Both the position numbers and the translations under genes were made by a program. A stretch of 64,000 nucleotides of DNA from positions 248,001 to 312,000 of the forward strand of contig NZ_AQQP01000002.1 in the NCBI RefSeq assembly GCF_002210165.1, read 5' to 3'. Under the pieces are notes generated by a model. That model did not search any database, was not told the DNA's origin, and saw nothing but the letters and a program-made list of their open reading frames with translations. This document shows positions 8,262 to 18,827 of this stretch, piece by piece. Position 1 is the first letter of the stretch; the number at the start of each line of letters is the position of its first letter. Source of the DNA: Phaeobacter sp. 22II1-1F12B (GTDB taxonomy: Bacteria; Pseudomonadota; Alphaproteobacteria; Rhodobacterales; Rhodobacteraceae).

Positions 8262-9023
8262 TCAGCCAGTGCTGTCCGGCGCAACCAGCCCCCTGCGCAG
8301 AGCCGTCAGGTCGAGGTTTCGCGACACGAAAAGCGCGCCTGCTTCGATGGCGTCGTCATAGAGTTTCGGGTCGAGCGTCAGGATGCCGGGCGGTTTGCCC
8401 GTCGCGCGGATACGGCGGATCGCTTCGATCACGGCCTCCCGGACGTCGGGGTTCGACGGCTCGCCGGGATGGCCGAGCGAGGCGGCAAGATCTGCGGGGC
8501 CGACAAAGATCGCATCGATACCGGGCACGGCGGCGATAGCTTCGATCTGGTCCAGCGCCTCTTGCGTTTCAACCTGCACGATAAGGCAGATTTCTTCGCG
8601 GGCCTTGCGATGGTATCCGGCGATCTTGCCGAAACGGGACGCCCTCGTGCTGCCGGACACGCCCCTGATCCCGGAAGGCGGGTAATCGACCGAGGCGGCG
8701 GCGAGCGCGGCTTCTTCGGCATTCTGGACGTAGGGAACAAGGATCGTCTGCGCGCCCAGATCCAGCAGTTTCTTGATTTCTGCCGGGTTCAGCGAACCGG
8801 GGCGCACAATGGGCGTTACCGGGTAAGGCGCGACGGCCTGCAACAGGGGCAGCACGCCAATCGGGTCCAGCGGCGAATGTTCCGTGTCGAACATCATCCA
8901 GTCGAACCCGCAATCCGCCATCATTTCCGCCGCGAGACTGTCGCTCATCGTGCACCAGATCCCGTGCTGAAGCTGCCCGTCGCGCAGCGCGGATTTGAAA
9001 CGGTTCACAGGCAGTTCGGACAT
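8262..9023 (-). CDS. HpcH/HpaI-family class II aldolase (2-oxo-acid aldolase)
   Basis: Metal-dependent aldolase/citrate lyase-like enzyme, 253 residues from the ATG at 9023, the family's normal length. Relatives cleave 4-hydroxy-2-oxo acids (for example 4-hydroxy-2-oxoheptane-1,7-dioate) to pyruvate or a similar keto acid and an aldehyde. Visible family residues are the catalytic His in FDTEHSP, the substrate-binding Arg in IVRPGS, the metal ligands Glu in VQVETQEAL and Asp in FVGPADLAASLG. An upstream in-frame start at 9251 would overlap the sigma factor and was rejected. Neighbouring TetR and TRAP genes suggest it may act on an imported carboxylate, but that is inference. Confidence 0.88.
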   Translation of the reverse strand: MSELPVNRFKSALRDGQLQHGIWCTMSDSLAAEMMADCGFDWMMFDTEHSPLDPIGVLPLLQAVAPYPVTPIVRPGSLNPAEIKKLLDLGAQTILVPYVQNAEEAALAAASVDYPPSGIRGVSGSTRASRFGKIAGYHRKAREEICLIVQVETQEALDQIEAIAAVPGIDAIFVGPADLAASLGHPGEPSNPDVREAVIEAIRRIRATGKPPGILTLDPKLYDDAIEAGALFVSRNLDLTALRRGLVAPDSTG

Positions 9024-9232
9024 GAGGGTCTCGCTTTTGAATAGGTCGCTTCCCGGTTCTATATCAGGCAAAAGACCGCGTCCGCCGAAAAAACCGCCTG
9101 TCCCCGCGCGGGCCGCAATTCGACGAAATTTCAACACCTTGCGCGGGGGCAACGAAATCACGAAATTCTCATGCACGCGAGCGGTTCGCCGTGCTAGGGT
9201 GCGGACCAGCGCAGGGAAAAGGGGAGACCAGC

Positions 9233-9805
9233 GTGGATACGGGTACGGCAAGCGGCAAGAGCGAAAACGCGCAGGAGGGTCCGGACCTCGTCGCGCTTTT
9301 GCGCGGATGCAGCGGGGGCGACCGGACGGCGCTCAAGGCCCTGTACGATGCCGAAGCCAGCCGCATGACCGGCGTGGCCATGCGTATTCTTTTCAACCGC
9401 GATCAGGCAGAGGATGCGGTTCAGGATGCCTTTATCCAGATATGGCGGAAAGCCTCGCGCTATGACGTGGCGCTCGGCTCGCCCCGTGCGTGGATGTACA
9501 CGATTGTCCGGTATCGCGCGATTGACATCCTGCGGGCACGCGGCAGGGAAGAGGTGACGGAACCCGAAAATCTCGACAAGCTGCGCGAGGATGCGGTGGA
9601 CCTCTCTTTTCGTCGGCTCGACAAGAACGGTATTCTTTATCACTGCCTGAAAGCGCTGGAAGATGACCGGCGCTATGCGGTTCTGCTGATCTATGTGACC
9701 GGGCTGACGCAGGAGGAAGTTGCCGGCAAGCTGGGCCGACCGCTTGGCACCATCAAGAGCTGGCTCAGACGCGGACTGCAATCATTGAAGGCGTGCCTGT
9801 CATGA
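9233..9805 (+). CDS. ECF RNA polymerase sigma factor (SigK/RpoE-like)
   Basis: Alternative sigma factor of 190 residues. The GTG at 9233 was chosen because GGGGAGA precedes it by a few bases; an upstream in-frame start exists but lacks this. Region 2 is seen as DQAEDAVQDAFIQIWRKAS followed by SPRAWMYTIVRYRAIDILR, and region 4 as LTQEEVAGKLGRPLGTIKSWL, the helix-turn-helix that reads the -35 element. The stop overlaps the start of the anti-sigma gene (ATGA), a normal arrangement for sigma/anti-sigma pairs. Pairing with an RskA-type protein suggests an envelope or oxidative stress response. Confidence 0.93.
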   Translation: MDTGTASGKSENAQEGPDLVALLRGCSGGDRTALKALYDAEASRMTGVAMRILFNRDQAEDAVQDAFIQIWRKASRYDVALGSPRAWMYTIVRYRAIDILRARGREEVTEPENLDKLREDAVDLSFRRLDKNGILYHCLKALEDDRRYAVLLIYVTGLTQEEVAGKLGRPLGTIKSWLRRGLQSLKACLS

Positions 9806-10509
9806 CCCGCGCAGAGATGTTGAACCTGTTCGGACAGGATGACGATGAATTCCGGGCCGAGGCCGAAGCCACGCTCGCCCCTACCACCGCCGCCGCGCGC
9901 AGGCAGGCCGAAGAGATCGCGGGCGAACGCGAAAAGTTTCACGAGCTTGACCTGACCGCCGAGTCCGTTCCGCTGCGCCCCGAGGCATGGGCCCGGATCG
10001 AGGAAGCGCTGGATGAGCCGGAACCGGAGACAGGATCGAATGTTGTCCGGATTGACCGGACGAAATCCGCAGATGCGCAGGCCACGCGCTGGCGGCCAAC
10101 GGCGCTGCTGGCGACCGCCGCCGCGCTGGTTCTTGCCATGGGGCTTGCCTGGCAGCTGATCCAGGCGAAACCGCCGACGATGGTTGCCATCCTCGTGGAC
10201 GACACCGGCGAGTCGATTGCCATTGTCGAGGCGTTCAGCGACACACGGTTGCAGGTGACTCCGCTGGCAGCAATCACGCCGGAAAACGCGCAGGTTCTCG
10301 AACTCTGGACCCAGCCCGACCCGGACGGCCCGCCAGTATCCATCGCGGTGATGGAACAGGGCGCGCGAACCATGCTGTCGGCGCAGGACCTGCCGCAGCT
10401 GCGCTCTGACCAGTTCTTTGCCATATCGGTGGAACCGCAGGGCGGCTCACCCACCGGGCTTCCGACTGGGCCAGTGATCGGTCAGGGGCTGGCGCGACCG
10501 GCCTATTGA
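9802..10509 (+). CDS. RskA-like membrane anti-sigma factor
   Basis: Predicted antagonist of the preceding ECF sigma factor, 235 residues from the ATG at 9802, which overlaps the sigma stop. One membrane helix (ALLATAAALVLAMGLAWQL, near residues 100-118) separates a cytoplasmic N-terminal part from a periplasmic C-terminal part. The C-terminal part has the RskA pattern LQVTPLAAI, LELWTQPDPDGPPVSI and FAISVEPQGGSPTGLPTG. The N-terminal domain shows no HxxxCxxC zinc motif, so sigma binding must use the zinc-free version of the fold. Release would need intramembrane proteolysis; no such protease is adjacent. Confidence 0.88.
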   Translation: MTRAEMLNLFGQDDDEFRAEAEATLAPTTAAARRQAEEIAGEREKFHELDLTAESVPLRPEAWARIEEALDEPEPETGSNVVRIDRTKSADAQATRWRPTALLATAAALVLAMGLAWQLIQAKPPTMVAILVDDTGESIAIVEAFSDTRLQVTPLAAITPENAQVLELWTQPDPDGPPVSIAVMEQGARTMLSAQDLPQLRSDQFFAISVEPQGGSPTGLPTGPVIGQGLARPAY

Positions 10510-10895
10510 GTCGCTTCGCCGAGTCGCCAACAGCCCCGCACAGCGCCGCCACATGAGTTGACATGTCAATTGTGCGGCTATCGCGCCACAGCATGCTGAT
10601 AAGAAAGAAAATTCCGAACAGAAACAGTTGGTTTTGCCTCTTCGAAAAGATTAAAGATTACTAAAACAGATACCTAAGTGAAGGCCGATCCAACGGTCAC
10701 ACGTAATACCGTCAAGAGACGCAGGCAGCAGTATGAAACCATTGGCATCCCGTTACGTGCCGGTCAGGTTCCGCCTTCCCGGAGTCCGACTTTGATGCAG
10801 TGCATCCCGCGCCCTGTGCCTGTCGAAATGTCGACTGCGCCGCTGTCGCATATGTCGAACCGTTTCTCTGTGAATGCCTGGGGAATTCTCAAGTA
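10510..10895. other. 386-base non-coding gap before the PAS kinase
   Basis: No credible gene was seen. One short plus-strand open frame (10678-10896) runs into the kinase start but has no family resemblance and poor composition. The stretch around 10600-10680 is A/T-rich relative to the surroundings and probably holds the kinase promoter; no exact -35/-10 pair can be defended. A weak GGGGAATTC lies 10-20 bases before the kinase ATG. Confidence 0.5.
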
Positions 10896-11999
10896 ATGCA
10901 AGCCACTGACCAGACCGAGCAGACGCTTTTCGAAGCGGCCAAGTACAATCAGGCCATTCTCGACACCGTGGCAGACGGGATCGTCTGTATCGACGCGCGT
11001 GGAACGATCCGGACCTTCAACAAGGCTTCGGAAGAAATCTTCGGCTACACGGCGGAAGAGGTCCTTGGCCAGAAGATCAACCTGCTGATGCCAAGGTCAC
11101 ATGCCGACCGGCACGATGACTATCTGGATAATTATGCAAAAACCCGCGAGGCAAAGCTGATCGGCAGCCGCCCCGAGGTGGAAGGCAAACGGAAATCCGG
11201 TGAGATATTCCCCATCGAAGTCGCCCTGACCGAAGTCGCATATAATGGCGAGATGATCTTTGTCGGGGTGGTGCGGGACATCACCGAGCGCAAGCGCATC
11301 GAACAGTTGAAATCGGAATTCATCGCGACGGTCAGCCATGAATTACGCACGCCGCTGACCTCGATCTCGGCCCCGCTGGCGCTGATCCACAGCGGCAAGC
11401 TTGGCACGCTGCCCCAGATGGTGTCGAGCACTACCGAGATCGCGATGCGCAACTGCCAGCGACTGACCTCGCTGATCAATGACCTGCTCGATTTCGAAAA
11501 GACATCTTCGGGCCGCGCCAAGTTCAACATGCAGCTTTACCGGATCGAAGAGCTGATCAGTCAGGTTCTGCAGGACAATTTCACAATGTCCGAAGACTTT
11601 CCGATCCGGCTTAACTTGCCGCAGGAAACGGCGGATGAGCGTATTCTCGTCGACAAGGAACGGCTGCTCCAGATCCTCGGGAATTTCGTCTCGAACGCCG
11701 TTAAATTCTCGGACGATGAGAAATCCGTCGAGCTTTATGCCGAACGCAAAACGGACACCGTGCGCATATCTGTCGTCGACCGGGGCATTGGCATTCCCGA
11801 GGAATTTCACGACCGGATTTTCCAGCGGTTCTCGCAGGTGGACGGATCGACCACGCGGAAAAAGGGCGGTACCGGGCTTGGCCTTGCGATCAGCAAGGAA
11901 CTGGCAAAGAGTATGGGCGGCGAGATCGGATTCTCCTCGAACGAAGGGCAGGGTTCGACCTTTTGGGTGGAATTCCCGCAGGAACGCCGTCCGTCCTAA
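10896..11999 (+). CDS. PAS-domain sensor histidine kinase, FixL-like
   Basis: Orphan soluble sensor kinase of 367 residues from the ATG at 10896. An N-terminal PAS domain covers about residues 15-130, then the DHp helix with phosphoacceptor His148 in TVSHELRTPL, and a HATPase domain with the N-box NFVSNAVKFS, DRGIGIPEEF and GGTGLGLAI. No membrane segment is present. The PAS part resembles FixL: INLLMP, then RHDDYL with His73 at the place of the haem-ligating histidine, then GKRKSGEIFPIEV. The distal Arg position appears shifted by one. Haem binding is therefore a hypothesis. No response regulator is next to it. Confidence 0.9.
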   Translation: MQATDQTEQTLFEAAKYNQAILDTVADGIVCIDARGTIRTFNKASEEIFGYTAEEVLGQKINLLMPRSHADRHDDYLDNYAKTREAKLIGSRPEVEGKRKSGEIFPIEVALTEVAYNGEMIFVGVVRDITERKRIEQLKSEFIATVSHELRTPLTSISAPLALIHSGKLGTLPQMVSSTTEIAMRNCQRLTSLINDLLDFEKTSSGRAKFNMQLYRIEELISQVLQDNFTMSEDFPIRLNLPQETADERILVDKERLLQILGNFVSNAVKFSDDEKSVELYAERKTDTVRISVVDRGIGIPEEFHDRIFQRFSQVDGSTTRKKGGTGLGLAISKELAKSMGGEIGFSSNEGQGSTFWVEFPQERRPS

Positions 12000-12032
12000 T
12001 ACCTGTGGGCGTCGGCTAACGCACGAGCCTTT

Positions 12033-13223
12033 TCAGTCGCGCCGGATCACCCGCCAAAGCAGGAATACTACGGCGCCATTGGCCACCGCAAGTACGGCGA
12101 TGATGCGCAGGGTCAGGTCCGGACTGGCCACGCTGATCAGCCACGCCCCGAGCATCGGCGCCGCTGCTGCGGCAATGAGCGAGGGTCGCGCCAGTTGTCC
12201 GATGATCGCCGGGTAACGGTCGACGCCAAACACCGCGAGCGGAAGCGCTCCGCGTGCGATTGAAAACAACCCGTTGCCGCCACCAAACAGGATCAGCGCC
12301 ATTCCGGCCCCGTCCAGCCCCGAGGCGAGCAGGACAACGCCGGTCCCGATGCCCGCCGCCGAGGCGATCATCGTCCAGATCGGGTGATGGCGGCCACCGC
12401 CGAGCATTTCGAGAACGCGCGCGGCGACCTGTGACGGGCCGATCAGTGTCCCAAGGCCGACGGCGGCGGCAAGCGCGTAGCCCTGTGCCTGCAGAAAGGT
12501 GAACAGCCATGTAGCGATGTTGACCGCGATCAGCCCGTTCAACACAAGCAGCACGGCCATAAGGATAAAGACGGTTCTTTCCTGCCCGAGCAGGCTGGCT
12601 ATTTTCGTCGCACCGGTGGCCGTCTCAGGCACGCGTTTCTGTTCTGCCGGGAGCACAATCAGGACCAGAGGCAGGGTCAGGCAGATATGGATAGCAGCAT
12701 AGGCACCCGCAACGCCGCGCCAACCCCAGGCTTCGAGCATGACCGTCGAAAGCGGCCAGCAAACGGTGCTGGCAAAGCCTCCCCACAGGGTCAGCATGGT
12801 GATCGCGCTTCTCGCGTCCGCACCATATAACCGGCCCAACGACGCAAAGGCCGGATCGTAGAGACCCGCCGCCATGCCCACTCCCAGTAACAGCCAGCCC
12901 ACCCAGAACAGCCAGAGATGCGGAGCCAGGGCGATCACCGAGAGGCCGAGGGCGATGAGTACGCAGCCGATGGCAAGAACCGGACGCCCGCCGTGATGGC
13001 TGATCGCCCGTCCAACGGTTGGCGAGGCCAGCCCCGCGACGAGCATGCCCACTGAGAGCGCCGCCGTGATTCCGGACAACGGCCAGCCCGTGTCAGCGGC
13101 AATCGGCGCGGCGAGCACCGCCATCAGGTAGTAGGTGCTGCCCCAGGTAAAGATCATGACCACGCCCAGCGCGGAGATCACGGCCCCTTTCGAGGCCTGC
13201 GTCGGTCGGGCGATGTCGACCAT
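12033..13223 (-). CDS. MFS transporter at the end of the arsenic island
   Basis: Twelve-helix major facilitator protein, 396 residues from the ATG at 13223; a 63-residue upstream extension in frame overlaps the permease gene and was rejected. Typical MFS features are the loop after helix 2 (GRAISHHGGRPVLAIG) and the long glycine-rich helices. It lies four bases downstream of the PF03773 permease stop and so is the third gene of the ArsR-led unit. Some MFS exporters in such places (ArsK, for example) move trivalent arsenicals or antimonite. That is a context-based guess; the sequence alone only supports an MFS exporter. Confidence 0.85.
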   Translation of the reverse strand: MVDIARPTQASKGAVISALGVVMIFTWGSTYYLMAVLAAPIAADTGWPLSGITAALSVGMLVAGLASPTVGRAISHHGGRPVLAIGCVLIALGLSVIALAPHLWLFWVGWLLLGVGMAAGLYDPAFASLGRLYGADARSAITMLTLWGGFASTVCWPLSTVMLEAWGWRGVAGAYAAIHICLTLPLVLIVLPAEQKRVPETATGATKIASLLGQERTVFILMAVLLVLNGLIAVNIATWLFTFLQAQGYALAAAVGLGTLIGPSQVAARVLEMLGGGRHHPIWTMIASAAGIGTGVVLLASGLDGAGMALILFGGGNGLFSIARGALPLAVFGVDRYPAIIGQLARPSLIAAAAAPMLGAWLISVASPDLTLRIIAVLAVANGAVVFLLWRVIRRD

Positions 13224-13227
13224 GATG

Positions 13228-14277
13228 TCAGGCGAGCGACCAGAAGTGGAAAAGCAATCCAACCGCGAAAGCACCTGAAAGGGAGAGCGCGATATAGAGG
13301 GCGAAAACCGGCGGGCGGGCCAGAGCCCAGACGGCAAGGGCCGCCGGGATCGAGGTGACCCCACCCGCGACAAGGAAGGCAAGACCGGCACCGGGCGACA
13401 TACCCTGCTCAATCAACCCGCCGACAAGCGGCAGAGCCGCGTAACCGTTCAGGTAGGCAGGCACACCGACAAGCGTCGCGATGGCAATCGGCTGGATACC
13501 CGTCCCGCCAAGCGAGGACGTGATGGTCTCGGCAGGCACCCATGCCAGCATGAGGCTTTCCAGCAGGAAAGCGAGGAACAGCCACTTTGCAAGGAACATC
13601 GTAGTGGTCCAAGCGGTGCGCGCGAACGTTGCCCGGCGCGCCGGGTCGGTCCAGAATTTCCAGACCACCGGCTTTGGCGCACGGATCTTTGCGCCGCCGC
13701 AGCCGCCGTTGCTGACACCTTCGCGCAGCGGATTCTGCATCGCGCCGCTTTTCGACAGAAGATGAACGGTGACGCCGCCGAATACGCCCAGACCGATGGC
13801 TGCGAGCGTCTTGGCAAGGGCAAATTCCATGTCCAGCACGCCCGCTGTCAGGAAGAACATGGAGGGGTCCATGATCGGTGAAGCCAGCCAGAATGCCATG
13901 ACCGCCGAAAGCGGCACCCCCATCGCCAGAAGTGCCGCGATAAGGGGGATGACACCGCAGGAGCAGAAGGGAGAAAGCCCCCCGGCAAGCGCCCCCAGCC
14001 CGATCATCAGCAGCGGTGCGCCGACGAAAGCCTTTGCGATGAGGTTATCCGCCCCAGTGGCACCGGCCCATGCGGCGATTGCGATGGAAAGCAGCAGGTA
14101 GGGAGCCGTGTGCAGCAGCGCTGAGACAGCAAACCCGGTGCTTTCGGTGGCCTGCTGCGAATCGAAAATGGTCAGGAGAACCACGATGGCGAACGAGGCC
14201 AGCCAGACGCGGTGATCCTTCCACAGCGTGCGCAGCCAGATACGAGGGCCGTTCGGGGTTATCGTCGCATCGGTCAT
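13228..14277 (-). CDS. PF03773 permease, ArsP/YraQ-like
   Basis: Membrane permease of 349 residues. The ATG at 14277 has GGAGG seven bases before it; the ATG at 14283 is too close to that site. About eight membrane segments are visible. The diagnostic motif SPFCSCGVIP holds Cys105 and Cys107, and a cytoplasmic loop carries NGGCGGAK. ArsP proteins of this family export trivalent organoarsenicals such as methylarsenite; other members are linked to other metals. Position between an ArsR regulator and an MFS exporter, next to an Acr3/ArsJ operon, supports an arsenical role. The exact substrate is unproven. Confidence 0.85.
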   Translation of the reverse strand: MTDATITPNGPRIWLRTLWKDHRVWLASFAIVVLLTIFDSQQATESTGFAVSALLHTAPYLLLSIAIAAWAGATGADNLIAKAFVGAPLLMIGLGALAGGLSPFCSCGVIPLIAALLAMGVPLSAVMAFWLASPIMDPSMFFLTAGVLDMEFALAKTLAAIGLGVFGGVTVHLLSKSGAMQNPLREGVSNGGCGGAKIRAPKPVVWKFWTDPARRATFARTAWTTTMFLAKWLFLAFLLESLMLAWVPAETITSSLGGTGIQPIAIATLVGVPAYLNGYAALPLVGGLIEQGMSPGAGLAFLVAGGVTSIPAALAVWALARPPVFALYIALSLSGAFAVGLLFHFWSLA

Positions 14278-14332
14278 CGCCATGCCTCCGGCTTGACTGG
14301 TTCTCTGGATAGGGCGTTCGGATCGGGCCGCG

Positions 14333-14650
14333 TCATGCCGCGTCCTCATCCCGCTGGATCGAAACACCGGTGCAGCATTCCGACGTCAGGAAATCAAGCA
14401 CCGTCTGTACAGCAGCGTAATCCGCCATGTTGTAGACCTCCCTGCCCTGCTTTTGCTGGCTGACCAGCCCGGCATCGACAAGGGTCGACAGGTGGTGGGC
14501 AAGCGTCGAAGCGGCGATGTTCAGATGATCGCCGATATCGCCGACGCGCAGGCCGTCCCTGCCCGCCTTGACGAGCAGGCGGAAGATCGAAAGCCGGACA
14601 TCGTGTCCGAGGGCGGCAAGGGCGCGGGCATGGGGGCTGCTGATGGTCAT
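14333..14650 (-). CDS. arsR: ArsR-family metalloregulator
   Basis: Small winged-helix repressor of 105 residues. The DNA-binding helices are in VGDIGDHLNIAASTLAHHLSTL (residues about 36-57). Cys92 and Cys93 close to the C-terminus (SECCTG) are likely As(III)/Sb(III) ligands, a C-terminal site seen in one class of ArsR proteins. It heads the unit with the PF03773 permease and MFS genes. A perfect 12-base palindrome lies 18 bases upstream of its start and is its probable operator. Confidence 0.9.
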   Translation of the reverse strand: MTISSPHARALAALGHDVRLSIFRLLVKAGRDGLRVGDIGDHLNIAASTLAHHLSTLVDAGLVSQQKQGREVYNMADYAAVQTVLDFLTSECCTGVSIQRDEDAA

Positions 14651-14667
14651 GCCGTCAAAATAACTAT

Positions 14668-14679
14668 AAAACTAGTTTT
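14668..14679. promoter_or_regulatory. Operator candidate for the second ArsR unit
   Basis: AAAACTAGTTTT is a perfect 12-base palindrome (extended TA...TA with one mismatch) 18 bases before the arsR ATG at 14650 on the minus strand and between it and the acr3 stop at 14715. Position and symmetry fit an autoregulated ArsR operator. Confidence 0.6.
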
Positions 14680-14714
14680 GTAAAGATGATTCCCTTAAGC
14701 GCCCCCGAGTGACT

Positions 14715-15718
<1,004 letters not shown>

Positions 15719-15722
<4 letters not shown>

Positions 15723-16996
15723 GCCTTGATAACCGTTTCTTCCGTTTCCTGCAGGCGGCCTGCGGTGAGGGCCGACAGTGCGACCATGACAGCCGCCGTG
15801 CCAAGCGTCAGACCAAGACCGCCGATCTGGTAGGTTGCTCCGGAGAGCACCGTGCCGGCCAGCCGTCCGGCCGCATTTGCCATGTAGTAGAACCCGACAT
15901 CCATTGTCACCCGCTCTGCCTTGGTAAAGGCAAGGATCAGGTAGGAATGGAGCGACGAATTGACCGCGAAAATTGCGCCGAATACGAGCAGTCCGATGAC
16001 AAGCGTGATCGTGAGCCAGTCGCTGGGACCGGGGGAGAGCAGCACGGCGATCGATAGCAGCAGCGGCACCACGAACAGCAAGTAGGCCCAGTCCCTTGCC
16101 GCTCGGATCAGTTCGCCTTCGGGGCGTTTACCGGCCTGCAGGATGCGTGGCGCAAGTGCCTGAACTCCGCCATAGAGGATGATCCAGAGCGCCATGAAGG
16201 TGCCGATCATGAAGAACGCGGCCCGGTTCCCTTCTTCGGAACCGTCTGACAGCACAGCATAGAAATAGATCGGGATGCCAACCACGAACCAGACGTCGCG
16301 CGCGCCGAACAAAAAGACCCGCGCCGCCGAGAGCCAGTTCACATTGGCCGACTTTGAAAAGACCTCGGAGAATTTCGCGCCCTTGCGGCCCTTGGGTAGA
16401 CCGGGGGGCATCACGAAAAAGAGCGCGACAAGGATGACGGCGAGCACCGCCGCCATGACCAGTACCGCCCAGAGAAAACCAAGGGTGCCCAGCATGGCCG
16501 CGCCGAGCAGGAACCCGACTCCCTTCACTGCGTTCTTGGACCCGGTCAGCACCGCGACCCAGCGAAAGAGACCGCCCTTTTCGCCCGGGGCCAGGAGTTT
16601 GACCGCGGATTTGGAGGACATCTTGGCCAGGTCTTTGGCCACGCCAGAAAGACCCTGCACCGCCATCACGAAGACCACCGAAGCGGCCATCGTCCATGAG
16701 GGGTCAAGCTGCGTGAGCGCGATCAGGGCCACGATCTGCAATCCCAGCCCGACATAGAGCGTCGAGGTCAGACCAAAACGGGCGGCGACCCAGCCGGCGG
16801 CAAGGTTCGTCACCATCCCGGCGATCTCGTAGAGCACGAAGAGATAAGCAAGCTGAACCGGGCTGAACCCCAGCGTATGGAAATGCAAAAGCACCAGCAT
16901 CCGGAGCGCGCCATCGGTCAACATGAACGCCCAGTAGGCGGCGGTCACGGCAACGTAGGCGGATAGCGCCTGCCCTCTTGCGTCAGCAGATATCAA
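15719..16996 (-). CDS. arsJ: Organoarsenical efflux MFS transporter ArsJ
   Basis: Twelve-helix MFS protein of 425 residues. ArsJ exports 1-arseno-3-phosphoglycerate, which is made by the partner GAPDH from arsenate; the product then hydrolyses outside the cell. Recognised by its opening ([21 protein letters not shown]), the [17 protein letters not shown] segment near residue 125 and its fixed place after a GAPDH gene. It overlaps both neighbours by four bases (GAPDH stop region at 16993-16996, acr3 start at 15719-15722). Confidence 0.94.
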
Positions 16997-17991
16997 AGCG
17001 AGTCACCGACCATGCAGGCCACGTCGACCAGCCGGTGCGCATAGCCCATCTCATTGTCATACCAGGCAAATATCTTCACCTGCGTCCCGTTGACCACCAT
17101 GGTCGACGGCGCATCCACGATAGAGGATCTTGTGTCGTTGGTGTAATCGGCCGAAACCAGCGGGCGTTCTTCATACCCGAGGATGCCAGAGAGCGGGCCT
17201 TCAGCAGCGGCCTTGAAAAAGGCGTTGACCTCTTCGGCCGTTGTCTCGCGTTCGACCTCAAACACGCAATCGGTGAGCGAAGCATTCAGAAGCGGAACAC
17301 GGACCGCATGGCCGTTCAGACGCCCTTTCAGTTCCGGATAGATCAGCGTGATCGCGGTCGCGCTCCCCGTTGTTGTGGGGATCAGCGAATTCAGCGCCGA
17401 CCGGGCGCGCCGCAGGTCCTTGGCCGGGCGATCCACGATGGTCTGGGTGTTGGTCACGTCATGGATCGTCGTCATCGATCCGTGCCGGATACCAAGCGAT
17501 TCATGAATGACCTTCACCACGGGCGCGAGGCAATTCGTGGTGCAGGAGGCTGCCGTCACGATCCGGTGGCGGTCGGGCTGGTAAATGTCGTCGTTCACGC
17601 CAAAGACGATATTGGCCGCATCGCCATCCTTGACCGGGGCGGAAACCACGACCTTTTTAACACCTGCCTCGAAATACGGGGCCAGCTTGGCCTCGGACTT
17701 GAAAACCCCGGTGCAGTCGATAACCACATCGACACCTTCGAGCGGCAGATCACCAATATCCTTTTTGCCGATGAACGGCAGGGACACACCGTCCACCGTT
17801 ATGCTGTCGTCATCGTGACTGAAGTCCGCCTGCCAGCGTCCGTGCACCGTATCGAATTCCAGCAGATGCGCGTGCATGGCCGGGTCGCCGACGGCATCGT
17901 TGATCCAAGCGATTTTTGCGCCCCTCTCAAGGAGGGGCTTCAGGATCAGCTTGCCAATGCGCCCAAGTCCGTTCAGCGCATATACCGTCAT
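16993..17991 (-). CDS. gapdh (ars): ArsJ-associated glyceraldehyde-3-phosphate dehydrogenase
   Basis: GAPDH of 332 residues that, in ArsJ pathways, uses arsenate in place of phosphate to make unstable 1-arseno-3-phosphoglycerate. The NAD-binding start reads [12 protein letters not shown]; normal GAPDHs have GFGRIGR. The active site is [12 protein letters not shown] with catalytic Cys150, and a [11 protein letters not shown] motif is near the C-terminus. Four-base overlaps join it to the ArsR-ArsC gene before it and arsJ after it, so it is dedicated to arsenic resistance and not the glycolytic enzyme. Confidence 0.94.
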   Translation of the reverse strand: MTVYALNGLGRIGKLILKPLLERGAKIAWINDAVGDPAMHAHLLEFDTVHGRWQADFSHDDDSITVDGVSLPFIGKKDIGDLPLEGVDVVIDCTGVFKSEAKLAPYFEAGVKKVVVSAPVKDGDAANIVFGVNDDIYQPDRHRIVTAASCTTNCLAPVVKVIHESLGIRHGSMTTIHDVTNTQTIVDRPAKDLRRARSALNSLIPTTTGSATAITLIYPELKGRLNGHAVRVPLLNASLTDCVFEVERETTAEEVNAFFKAAAEGPLSGILGYEERPLVSADYTNDTRSSIVDAPSTMVVNGTQVKIFAWYDNEMGYAHRLVDVACMVGDSL

Positions 17992-18827
17992 GCCGGCTCT
18001 CCGGAGGTTGTCTGCGCGATATCGTCAACCGCGCGCTGGAGAGAAATCCTGTCGAGCGACTCGATTGGCAGGGCGGCAAAAGCGGCAACGCGCCTCAGCA
18101 ACATGCCGTAGGCCTGCTGGAAGGCGAGGCTTTTCTCGGCGGGCGTTCCGGTCGCCTTGACCGGGTCAACCATGCCCCAATGCGCGCTGACCGGCTGACC
18201 GGACCATGCCGGGCATTCCTCATTCGCGGCCTGGTTACAGACGGTGAAAACAAAGTCAAACTCCGACGCATCCGGCCCCTGAAATTCCGAGATATTCTTG
18301 GCGCGCAGGGCCGATGTGTCATGCCCTTTCTGCTTTAACACCTCGAGCGCGAAGGGATTGAGTTCAGACTGCGGTCTGGTGCCAGCGGAATACACGTTGA
18401 AACGATCACCGGCGGTTTCGCGCAGCAGGGTTTCCGCGAAAATCGAACGCGCTGAATTACCCGTACAGATGAAGAGGACGTTGAATTTACGATCAGACAT
18501 GAGGGTGTCTCCTAGATCGAGGTTCAGGGATGAACAGAGTTCCGGACGGCCACGACAGCAGTCCAGCAGCAGATATTCGAAGGTCTGTCGCAACGCTGTC
18601 ATCTCGACCGCGTAACGAAGCGATGTGCCGGCCCTTTCCTGCGTTACCAGCCCCGCCTGCATCAGAGAGGCAAGATAGGCGGAAAGCGTCGATGGTTTGA
18701 GATCGAGCGCATCGGCCAGTTCTCCGGCCGGAACGCGGTCGGGAAACCGCCGGACCAAGAGCCGGAAGATTGCCAGTCTTTGCGGGTGTCCAAGTGTCGA
18801 GAGACGAGCGGCGGTTTCTTTTTCCAT
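17988..18827 (-). CDS. arsR-arsC: ArsR-ArsC fusion: metalloregulator plus LMW-PTP-type arsenate reductase
   Basis: One open frame of 279 residues from the ATG at 18827 joins two proteins. Residues about 1-100 form an ArsR winged helix ([15 protein letters not shown], then [19 protein letters not shown]), ending in a cysteine-rich stretch [10 protein letters not shown] that could sense arsenite. From about residue 112, [19 protein letters not shown] begins a low-molecular-weight phosphatase-type ArsC, with catalytic Cys121 in CTGNSAR and a GDxxDP-like WGMVDP loop. An internal ATG at 18500 could give free ArsC. An upstream ATG (18851) would run through the operator. It heads the four-gene operon. 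Confidence 0.9.
   Translation of the reverse strand: MEKETAARLSTLGHPQRLAIFRLLVRRFPDRVPAGELADALDLKPSTLSAYLASLMQAGLVTQERAGTSLRYAVEMTALRQTFEYLLLDCCRGRPELCSSLNLDLGDTLMSDRKFNVLFICTGNSARSIFAETLLRETAGDRFNVYSAGTRPQSELNPFALEVLKQKGHDTSALRAKNISEFQGPDASEFDFVFTVCNQAANEECPAWSGQPVSAHWGMVDPVKATGTPAEKSLAFQQAYGMLLRRVAAFAALPIESLDRISLQRAVDDIAQTTSGEPA

Noticed and set aside
10678-10896. 72-codon plus-strand frame before the PAS kinase
   Set aside because: No family resemblance, no ribosome site, ends at the kinase start; probably leader DNA.
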